11,953 nt of DNA. It comes from Bacteroidaceae bacterium. GTDB taxonomy: Bacteria > Bacteroidota > Bacteroidia > Bacteroidales > Bacteroidaceae. The stretch's first letter is position 1, and every line of letters begins with the position of its first letter. Below are positions 6,415 to 11,953 of this stretch, one piece after another. Position numbers and translations under genes: made by a program. The DNA lies in contig CAAGLF010000022.1 in NCBI GenBank assembly GCA_900770705.1, forward strand, positions 1 through 11,953. The letters run 5' to 3'. Under the pieces are notes generated by a model. That model did no database searches, was not told the DNA's origin, and saw only the letters and a program-made list of their open reading frames with translations.

Positions 6415-7842
6415 TTACTTTTCTGCCTTTTTGGCTGCGGGCTTTTTTGCTGCAGGTTTGGCAGCGGGCGCTTTCTTGGATGCTGCCGCCTTCTTGGGAG
6501 CAGCGGCTTTCTTGGGAGCGGCCTTGGGGGCTTCGGGTGCTTCAGCCTTCTCAAGCTGTGCCAGCATTTGCTGCAACTTCTCAATCTCCTTGTCCTTGAG
6601 TTCGAGCTCGGTGTCCTGATTCTTGATGGTAGTGAGCAGGGAATTGAGCTCTTCGTTGTCGGCCTTGGGGAAGAGGTTGTTGACGCGTGTCACGAAGTCT
6701 CCTACGATATTCATATAGTTGGTGAAGGCATCGTAGGGCGAATCGTATATGCCTCGATAGCCACCGTAGCTGCTGGGTTTGGTAGAGATGAAGCGGAAGT
6801 TGTTGGAAGCCTGCAGGTAGTCCCAGTCCTGCTTCAGGCGGCGGTCGCCGGCAATGCGTACACGGTCTGCCACACTATAGAGCTTTTCGATGGCTTCCTG
6901 CTGCATAACGTTTCCAAGCCATGGGGACAAATCACGCTCTTCGTCGACCCAGGAGGTGGGATAGGGTACATCCAGACTGCCAGCACTCTTCATCTTTGCA
7001 CAAATCTCACTGGGAGTGGAGAAAACTACGCCGCGCTGGCGGAGCTGCTCGGGCAATGCTTTCATAAACTCGAGTATCTGGCTGGAGAGGGGTTGGAATA
7101 TGCCAAGCGCACAGAGTTCCATAAAAAGATTGATGACTTGTTCCTCTTCGGGAAGCTGGGCGATCCAGTCGGCGTAGGTGTCGGCAAAGAGGGGGTATTC
7201 GCTCCAGCTGGAGTCATTGAAGCGGAAACTGATGTCTTCGCTGAGACTGTAGTCGCGGAGCAGGAGCTTGAGTTCGGGATTGCGGTTGCAGTTGTAGACG
7301 AAGTGCGGACTCTTCCATCCCAATACGTGCTTGGCTCCTTCGGCAAGCATTCCCTTGAAGCCCATATCAGCCACCAGTTCTCCTATCTCGTCGGAGTAGA
7401 TGAGACAACTGTTGCGGAATACTTTGGGTGACTGACCAAACAGGGCCTTTACCTTCTTGCACAGGCGGGTTACCTCTTCCTTGAAGCATTCGGGGTTCTT
7501 GATGGAGCTGAAACCGTGGCTATAGGGCTCGGCAAGGAATTCTACACAACCTTTCTGGTTGAGTTCCTGCAATAGTTCGATGACCTGCGGAGCGTGGTTT
7601 TCGAGCTGTTCGATGGCGCAGCCGGAGAGGCTGATGGCACACTTGAAGTAGTCTCCATAACGTTCGGCCATCTCGATAAGAGCTTGCAGGGCAGGGACGT
7701 AGGAACGGTCGGCGGTCTCGGTGATGGAGCGCTCGTTTTCGTAGTCGTCGTAGTAATAGTGGTCGGTACCGATGTCGAAGAAACGGTAGCGCTTCAGATG
7801 GATATTCTGGTGAATTTCAAAGTATAGACAAACTGTTTTCAT
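6415..7842 (-). CDS. GH57 alpha-amylase-like protein with substituted catalytic residues and Lys/Ala/Pro tail
   Basis: A 475-residue cytoplasmic protein with no signal peptide. Residues 1-390 match the GH57 alpha-amylase type (EIHQNIHLKRYRFFDIGTDH near the start, GCVEFLAEPYSHG at 98-110, WVDEERD at 298-304, YDSPYDAFTNYMN at 366-378). The five GH57 motifs are altered. The usual HQP is HQN (11-13). The motif-3 nucleophile Glu position reads Cys146 in FRNSCLIYS. The motif-4 acid/base Asp position reads Glu242 in NLFMELCALG, with the usual aromatic/His neighbours lost. Motif 5 reads ASNNF (345-349). Residues ~397-434 form a charged coiled coil, and 435-475 are almost only Lys, Ala and Pro. It is last in the operon, 77 bases after the glycosyltransferase gene. 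Glycogen binding or regulation is more likely than classical hydrolysis; this is inferred from the motifs. Confidence 0.9.
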   Translation of the reverse strand: MKTVCLYFEIHQNIHLKRYRFFDIGTDHYYYDDYENERSITETADRSYVPALQALIEMAERYGDYFKCAISLSGCAIEQLENHAPQVIELLQELNQKGCVEFLAEPYSHGFSSIKNPECFKEEVTRLCKKVKALFGQSPKVFRNSCLIYSDEIGELVADMGFKGMLAEGAKHVLGWKSPHFVYNCNRNPELKLLLRDYSLSEDISFRFNDSSWSEYPLFADTYADWIAQLPEEEQVINLFMELCALGIFQPLSSQILEFMKALPEQLRQRGVVFSTPSEICAKMKSAGSLDVPYPTSWVDEERDLSPWLGNVMQQEAIEKLYSVADRVRIAGDRRLKQDWDYLQASNNFRFISTKPSSYGGYRGIYDSPYDAFTNYMNIVGDFVTRVNNLFPKADNEELNSLLTTIKNQDTELELKDKEIEKLQQMLAQLEKAEAPEAPKAAPKKAAAPKKAAASKKAPAAKPAAKKPAAKKAEK

Positions 7843-7919
7843 AGCTTTGATGGAGTGTTTTTGGGTTGAGGCCGTCCCTCCTTTGGGGGGATGTGAAGGG
7901 AAGCGGCTGATTATCTCTC

Positions 7920-9203
7920 TTACTGGTTATAACGAGCAATGACTTCGTCGTAGCAGCGGCGTATGCGCTGTCCGACTTTTTCCCAGGTGATCTGGTCGAC
8001 TTCCTTCTTTCCTTCCTCTTTTAGGTATTGGTGGAGTCCGTCGTTGGTACAGATGGAGTACATTGCATCAGCCATTGCGTAGATGTCCCAGTAGTCTGTC
8101 TTGATACACTTGTCGAGGATTTCCGCGCAACCGCTCTGTTTGGATATGATGGAGGGTACTCCGCACTGCATAGCTTCGAGGGGTGATATTCCGAAGGGCT
8201 CAGATACGGAGGGCATTACGTAGACATCGCTGTCGCGGAATGTCTCGTATACCTGTTTGCCTTTCATAAAGCCGGGGAAGTGGAAACGGTCTGCTATGCC
8301 GCGCTGTGCGGCCAGCTCTATCATATCGTTCATCATATCGCCGGAGCCAGCCATACAGAAGCGTACGTTGTGGGTGCGCTTTAGTACGAGAGCGGCGGCC
8401 TCGACGAAATATTCCGGTCCCTTCTGCATCGTGATTCGTCCCAGGAAGGTCACGACTTTCTCGTTGTTGTCGCGCGGCGTCTTTCCCTTGTCTACTATGG
8501 CCTGAATGTCCTCGGGGAGGGGGTATACGGCATTGTGCATAGTGACGCACTTGGCAGGATCCTGATGGTAGTGATTGATGACGGTTTGCCGGGTCAGTTC
8601 GCTGACGCACATAATGCAGTCGGCGTGGTCCATACCATCCTTCTCTATGCTGTAGACGGTGGGGTTGACGTTGCCGCGGCTGCGGTCGAAATCGGTGGCG
8701 TGTACGTGGATGACCAATGGTTTTCCGCTGACGCTCTTGGCGTGTATGCCGGCGGGATAGGTGAGCCAGTCGTGTGCGTGTATGATGTCGAACTGCTGTT
8801 GGCGTGCGATAACTCCTGCCACGATGGAGTAGTTATTGATTTCCTCGTGCAGGTTGTCGGGGTAGCGGCCGGAGAAGCCTATGCAACCCAAGTCATCGGT
8901 GTAGCGGTAGCTGAAGTCGGCATAGATATGGTCGCGGAGGTCGAAGTAGGTCTGCGGATCACACTTGTCGCCGATGCGTTCCTTCACGTAGTCCCACGAC
9001 ACGTCCTTCCAAACCACCGGCGTCTCGTTCATTCCGATGATGTTCATAAAACTTTTGTCCTCGTCGCCCCAAGGTTTGGGCAGACAAAAGGTGATCTGCA
9101 TATCCGGTTGGAGGGAGAGGCCTTTGGTAATGCCGTAGCTGGCTGTACCTAATCCGCCCAAGATATGAGGGGGGAATTCCCAACCAAACATTAAAACTTT
9201 CAT
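7920..9203 (-). CDS. GT-B glycosyltransferase, probable glycogen synthase
   Basis: A complete 427-residue retaining GT-B glycosyltransferase. The N-terminal Rossmann domain opens MKVLMFGWEFPPHILGGLGT, with the Gly-rich donor-side loop of glycogen/starch synthase-like enzymes, and carries HAHDWLTYPAG at 142-152. The C-terminal domain has FLGRITMQKGPE (253-264), whose Arg256 and Lys261 match the phosphate-binding pair. The EX7E motif lies in EPFGISPLE (Glu335-Glu343). There is no signal peptide or membrane segment. It belongs to the GT4/GT5 group and is shorter than E. coli GlgA (~477). Placed between a debranching enzyme and a GH57 protein, it most likely elongates alpha-1,4-glucan from a nucleotide-glucose in the cytoplasm. 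Donor preference (ADP- or UDP-glucose) cannot be read from the sequence. It starts 34 bases after the debranching gene stop, within the same operon. Confidence 0.88.
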   Translation of the reverse strand: MKVLMFGWEFPPHILGGLGTASYGITKGLSLQPDMQITFCLPKPWGDEDKSFMNIIGMNETPVVWKDVSWDYVKERIGDKCDPQTYFDLRDHIYADFSYRYTDDLGCIGFSGRYPDNLHEEINNYSIVAGVIARQQQFDIIHAHDWLTYPAGIHAKSVSGKPLVIHVHATDFDRSRGNVNPTVYSIEKDGMDHADCIMCVSELTRQTVINHYHQDPAKCVTMHNAVYPLPEDIQAIVDKGKTPRDNNEKVVTFLGRITMQKGPEYFVEAAALVLKRTHNVRFCMAGSGDMMNDMIELAAQRGIADRFHFPGFMKGKQVYETFRDSDVYVMPSVSEPFGISPLEAMQCGVPSIISKQSGCAEILDKCIKTDYWDIYAMADAMYSICTNDGLHQYLKEEGKKEVDQITWEKVGQRIRRCYDEVIARYNQ

Positions 9204-9237
9204 AGTATTCTTTTTTATTTAGGGGAGCAGGGTGTGT

Positions 9238-11196
9238 TCAGTCTTCTTCTATCTTGTATTTCTCCAAGAGGCGGATGGCCCTAAGTATGCCGCTCACGTT
9301 CATTGCAAACGAAATGGCTCCGCGTCCGGAGAAGCGTGGGTTGCCGTCGAAGAGCTCGGGGATGGTGCCCACGCAGTGGTAGAATAACTCCTCCTCGAAG
9401 CCTATGAGCTGGCGCTCGATATAGTTAACGCCGCTCATTTTGTACACGCGCAGGTAGGCTTCGAGATAGAATCCCGTCAGCCAGGGCCAGGCTGTGCCCT
9501 GATGGTAGGCATAGTCGCGCTGCTCCTGCCGGCCGATATACATAGGGTTGTAGCCGCCGCTCTTGGGAGAGAGGCTTCGGATTCCCTTGGGGGTTACCAA
9601 CTCCTTGGTGCAGATGTCGAGCACGCGCTTGCGCTCCTTGATGTCGAGTGGGCTGAAGTCGAGGGCAATAGCAAAAAGCTGGTTGGGGCGCACGCTCCAA
9701 TCCATCATCTGTCCGTCCACGTAGTCCAGCAGGTAGCCGTGCTCATTGAGGAATACCTCCTTGAACGAGCGCTTCATAGCCTCGCATTCCTCCTCTATCC
9801 GGGCGGCGAGCACGGCGTCTTCCTCAACTCCTGTTTCGGCCAGGAGCTGGCGGTAGAACTGCTTGGCGTTGTAGTAGAGGGCGTTGAACTCCACGATGTA
9901 GCCCGACCTCGGCACGATGGGGCGTCCGCCGGCAGTGGAGTTCATCCAGGTGACAGCCTTGTCACGCCCATTGGTGTAGAGTAGACCATTCTCGTGTACG
10001 AAGAGGTTGGGGTGCTTGCCGTCCCAGACGAATTGCATAATCTCGCGGATGAGTTCTCCGTAGCGCTCGCGACACTTGCTGCGTCCGGCATACTTGGCAT
10101 ACTGTTGCAGACACCACATAGCCCAAAGCATCGTGTCGGGCTGCTCAGTCTCGTAGATACCCACGGGTATAGGCTCCCTATGGATGTAGGCCTTGAGCGC
10201 CTTGGCGGCCGTGTCCATATATTTTTCGAATTGCTCCGTCTCTCCGATGGAGAGTGTTAGTCCCGGCAAGGCGATAAACGTGTCGCGGGCGCGGGGCTTG
10301 AACCACGGGTAGCCAGCCAGCACGTACTGTTCTCCGTCCTTCTTGACGTTAAACTGGTGGGCGGCGTTTACGAGACAGTGGTAGAAGGAGTCGCGGGAGT
10401 CCAGACTGGCTATCTCGCCCTCCATCAGCGCATCATAGAGCTGTGGGTCCTTCTCTTTCACACTGGCGGTGAATATAATGCTTTCCCCCTTCTTGATTGG
10501 CATTTCGAAATAGCCGGGCACGAGCAGATCCTCGGTGGCCTCGTAGCCGCGCTCGCGCTCTTTGGGGTAGTCGAGGCCGCGGTACCAATCGGGTTGATGA
10601 TGGTAGGTGGAGGGTGCACTGGTCTGCATAACCAACTGGGGGTACCCCTCGTACATACACATAGCAATGCCGTTTTCCACCGGCGTATATGCCGTATTGG
10701 CTGTGCCGTTCTCTTGTGTCCACTGCCGCACGCTGCGGAATGCCAGGTAGGGCTTCAGACGCAGCGTGGTGGCGGAGTGCGCCTCCAGCAGCGTGTAGCG
10801 CACGAAGAGGCGGAAGCGGTCTGTGCGGAAGCAGATCTCCTTTTTTAGCAGTACGCCCCCGATGCGGTAGATCCACGTAGGCACCTTCTCCCATTCGAAG
10901 CTGGTGATGTACTTGTGGCCCTTGGGGCTGTAGTTCTCTCCCTGATACTTGTGCAGGCCGAGGTTGAACTCCGCTCCATGCTGCACTACGGTTTCGTCGA
11001 GCGAGCTGAGCAGCACGTGGTTTTCATCGTCCAGCCCAGGCACGGGGCCCACCAGGAGCCCGTGGTACTTGCGGATGTTGCACCCTACCAGCGTCGTGGA
11101 ACAATACGCACCCGACTCGTTCGTGATCAGCAGCTCCTTGAATAGGGAGTCCTGCAGATTGGTCATCTGCGTCTTGTCAAATTTCAAGTAGGACAT
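9238..11196 (-). CDS. Glycogen debranching enzyme (amylo-alpha-1,6-glucosidase type)
   Basis: A 652-residue protein from the ATG at 11196. An upstream in-frame ATG at 11262 would add 22 residues unlike the family, and MSYLKFDKTQMTNLQDSLFK is the natural N-terminus. The N-terminal GDE_N-like beta domain covers ~15-240 (ITNESGAYCSTTLVGCNIRK, HGLLVGP). The C-terminal (alpha/alpha)6 domain covers ~275-645. It contains YPWFKPRARDTFIALPGLTL (296-315, candidate acid D305), RPIVPRSGYIVEFNALYYNA (425-444), SVRPNQLFAIAL (501-512), YHQGTAWPWLTGFYLEAY (564-581) and GTIPELFDG (610-618, candidate acid E614). These match the amylo-1,6-glucosidase family (GH133). The family removes alpha-1,6 branch glucose from glycogen in the cytoplasm. 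It is the first gene of the operon with the glycosyltransferase and GH57 protein. Many homologues have W-G-R-D where this has R-A-R-D, probably a clade feature. Confidence 0.92.
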   Translation of the reverse strand: MSYLKFDKTQMTNLQDSLFKELLITNESGAYCSTTLVGCNIRKYHGLLVGPVPGLDDENHVLLSSLDETVVQHGAEFNLGLHKYQGENYSPKGHKYITSFEWEKVPTWIYRIGGVLLKKEICFRTDRFRLFVRYTLLEAHSATTLRLKPYLAFRSVRQWTQENGTANTAYTPVENGIAMCMYEGYPQLVMQTSAPSTYHHQPDWYRGLDYPKERERGYEATEDLLVPGYFEMPIKKGESIIFTASVKEKDPQLYDALMEGEIASLDSRDSFYHCLVNAAHQFNVKKDGEQYVLAGYPWFKPRARDTFIALPGLTLSIGETEQFEKYMDTAAKALKAYIHREPIPVGIYETEQPDTMLWAMWCLQQYAKYAGRSKCRERYGELIREIMQFVWDGKHPNLFVHENGLLYTNGRDKAVTWMNSTAGGRPIVPRSGYIVEFNALYYNAKQFYRQLLAETGVEEDAVLAARIEEECEAMKRSFKEVFLNEHGYLLDYVDGQMMDWSVRPNQLFAIALDFSPLDIKERKRVLDICTKELVTPKGIRSLSPKSGGYNPMYIGRQEQRDYAYHQGTAWPWLTGFYLEAYLRVYKMSGVNYIERQLIGFEEELFYHCVGTIPELFDGNPRFSGRGAISFAMNVSGILRAIRLLEKYKIEED

Positions 11197-11299
11197 AGTA
11201 GTATGTGTTTTATTGTGATTTAAGGTATATTCTTCTATCAGTCTCTTCGGCGGTGGATACACGCCGCCCCTCTACAGGATGAGTGCTGGGTGTATAAAA

Positions 11300-11322
11300 A
11301 ACGCGCCTTGCCGGGAACGCGC
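11300..11322. promoter_or_regulatory. 7-bp direct repeat at the predicted start of the glycogen operon transcript
   Basis: AACGCGC occurs at 11300-11306 and 11316-11322, a 16-base period (GCGCGTT twice on the minus strand). The right copy begins 4 bases downstream of the -7 element, so the pair would span the transcription start. It is a candidate operator or the base of a leader structure. CG-rich repeats may also arise by chance in this GC-rich DNA. Confidence 0.35.
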
Positions 11323-11325
11323 TCC

Positions 11326-11353
11326 CAAAAATAGTGCTTTCTGTAAAAACAAA
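11326..11353 (-). promoter_or_regulatory. Candidate sigma-ABfr promoter of the glycogen operon
   Basis: On the minus strand TATTTTTG (11326-11333) matches all six fixed positions of the Bacteroidales -7 consensus TAnnTTTG. A TTTG (11350-11353) lies 16 bases upstream, somewhat less than the usual 19-21, inside an A/T-rich tract (11341-11375). The predicted transcript starts near 11319, giving a leader of about 120 bases before the ATG at 11196. Confidence 0.55.
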
Positions 11354-11743
11354 AAAGAAAAGGGGGATTTTTTTTGCCCTTATCCTCCTTTTTCCTTGTT
11401 TGAGGCGTATGGCGGGTGAATGTCAATGCTGTTTACCGGTGACTTTTTGTACGCTTTGTTGCTTTTTTCGTCCTCCCGTGCGCGGTTTGCTGTGTGTGGC
11501 GGGGCGTCAAAAGCCTCGCAGAGGGGAGGGCGGAGAGACTGACAGTCTGTTCGTTCCGTCTTGTCAGCAGAACATATGCGCTTCCTTATCTGGCAGAGGT
11601 GCCTCCAAATCTGGAAACGATGTGTAGCATAGCATAGCGCGGGACTGACATATACCAGGTTTTGTGAAGCCTTGTACATTCAGACGGCGGTTGCAGAAGT
11701 GCGGCACGATGCGCCGCCCTTCATTGATGATTGGTAAGAACAC

Positions 11744-11811
11744 AAAAAAAGACCGCTGAAAACGTCGAGTGGGTGAAAAAGTCCCCGTAGCGGATGACAT
11801 CAGCAGTCTTT
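11744..11811 (-). terminator. Hairpin with U-tract on the minus strand
   Basis: AAAGACCGCTGA (11748-11759) pairs with TCAGCAGTCTTT (11800-11811) with one mismatch in 12, across a 40-base loop. On the minus strand the second arm is followed by TTTTTTT (complement of 11744-11750), as in an intrinsic terminator for leftward transcription. On the plus strand it lies in the possible leader of the frame starting at 11868. Confidence 0.5.
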
Positions 11812-11827
11812 CTGTCCGCAAAGATAA

Positions 11828-11835
11828 TAACTTTT
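11828..11835 (+). promoter_or_regulatory. Weak -7-like element before the right-edge gene
   Basis: TAACTTTT differs from TAnnTTTG only in the last base. It lies 33 bases before the candidate ATG at 11868 and about 17-18 bases after TTTCTG (11809-11814), which only loosely resembles a -33 element. Confidence 0.25.
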
Positions 11836-11867
11836 TAAAACAAACACTTAGCTCAAAAAAATATGCA

Positions 11868-11953
11868 ATGAACGAAATAATCACCATTACTGCCGAGTTC
11901 ACACAAACCGATATCGCCGCCGCGCTCCTTTGTCTCGGTGAGGAACTGACCCC
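11868..11953 (+). CDS. Start of an unrecognised gene, truncated by the right edge
   Basis: ATG at 11868 opens a frame of 28 visible codons, beginning MNEIITITAEFTQTDIAAAL and running off the window. The A-rich stretch before the ATG is typical of Bacteroidales start sites, and a -7-like element lies upstream. I do not recognise the family; the N-terminus predicts a beta strand followed by a helix. A competing minus-strand frame enters from the right edge and stops at 11853-11855. It would place the hairpin at 11744-11811 as its terminator, so the strand is uncertain. Confidence 0.4.
   Translation, partial: MNEIITITAEFTQTDIAAALLCLGEELT

Larger units (their letters stand above)
11334..11867. 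other. Intergenic region of ~530 bases with no supported gene
   Basis: Contains an A/T-rich tract (11341-11375), a small palindrome AGACTGACAGTCT (11536-11548), a 5-bp hairpin GCGGC/GCCGC (11701-11717) and the larger hairpin at 11744-11811. Open frames here on both strands lack domain-like composition. I see no tRNA cloverleaf or known riboswitch core. Confidence 0.5.

Noticed and set aside
6124..7431. A 435-codon plus-strand frame over the GH57 gene
   Set aside because: It is codon-aligned antisense to the GH57 coding sequence, with low-complexity Gly/Phe/Val-rich translation opposite the Lys/Ala tail. It is a shadow.
11197..11262. Extended start of the debranching enzyme at 11262
   Set aside because: The extra 22 residues (MYPPPKRLIEEY...) do not resemble the family, while the ATG at 11196 opens directly with the conserved N-terminus.
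11536..11548. Short palindrome AGACTGACAGTCT as an operator
   Set aside because: It has 6-bp arms around a single base, is far from any supported promoter or start, and is the sort of match expected by chance in about 500 bases of noncoding DNA.
11334..11627. A 97-codon plus-strand frame with a signal-peptide-like start
   Set aside because: The hydrophobic start comes from the T-rich tract behind the glycogen-operon promoter. The rest is Cys/Arg/Gly-rich with no family resemblance.
11564..11902. A 112-codon minus-strand frame near the right edge
   Set aside because: It reads through the hairpin and its U-tract complement, has mixed composition without a domain, and overlaps the better-supported + strand start at 11868.

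Overview
The window looks like chromosomal DNA from a Bacteroidales bacterium, probably Prevotellaceae or Bacteroidaceae. Four things point there: a (GDE) - GT-B glycosyltransferase - GH57 glycogen locus of the Bacteroides/Prevotella type, an anaerobic serine-type sulfatase, start sites without clear Shine-Dalgarno sequences, and a TAnnTTTG-type -7 element. The DNA is GC-rich by eye, and codons TTA, CTA and TCA are nearly absent from clpB. There are no rRNA or tRNA genes, CRISPR arrays, insertion sequences or integrases that I can support.

Left part (1-5977, + strand). The 3' three quarters of a phosphoglucosamine/phosphomannomutase gene (GlmM-type) enters from the left edge. A 343-base GC-rich gap follows, holding an inverted repeat and a degenerate ~22-bp tandem repeat. 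Next comes an exported serine-type sulfatase of the GlcNAc-6-sulfatase kind, which ends at an 18-bp perfect hairpin. After a further 308-base gap comes a complete clpB disaggregase, closed by a 17-bp hairpin with a U-tract.

Middle (5978-6414). This is the convergence zone between clpB and the leftward glycogen operon. It contains a 58-codon gene on the minus strand (6040-6216). Its layout resembles the short, poorly characterised Bacteroidales proteins with a Y-x-x-P start, an L-E-L...L-L-A-x-S core and an acidic/Trp end. A hairpin follows 2 bases after its stop codon.

Right part (6415-11333, - strand). Three co-directional genes form an operon transcribed leftward: glycogen debranching enzyme (GH133-like), a GT-B glycogen-synthase-like glycosyltransferase, and a GH57 alpha-amylase-family protein. 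A -7 element matching TAnnTTTG lies 130 bases upstream of the first gene, and a 7-bp direct repeat overlaps the expected transcription start. The three products should act together on cytoplasmic glycogen. The GH57 protein lacks the canonical nucleophile and acid/base residues and carries a coiled coil plus a Lys/Ala/Pro-rich tail, so it may bind or regulate glycogen rather than hydrolyse it.

Right edge (11334-11953). About 530 bases contain no convincing gene. The start of an unrecognised + strand reading frame then runs off the window at 11868. A hairpin at 11744-11811 has its U-tract on the opposite strand.

The best leads are the catalytically altered GH57 with its histone-like tail, the small gene between convergent terminators, the 22-bp repeat, and a shared AGACC core in the strongest hairpins. 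I did not find clear evidence of a wholly new multi-gene system.
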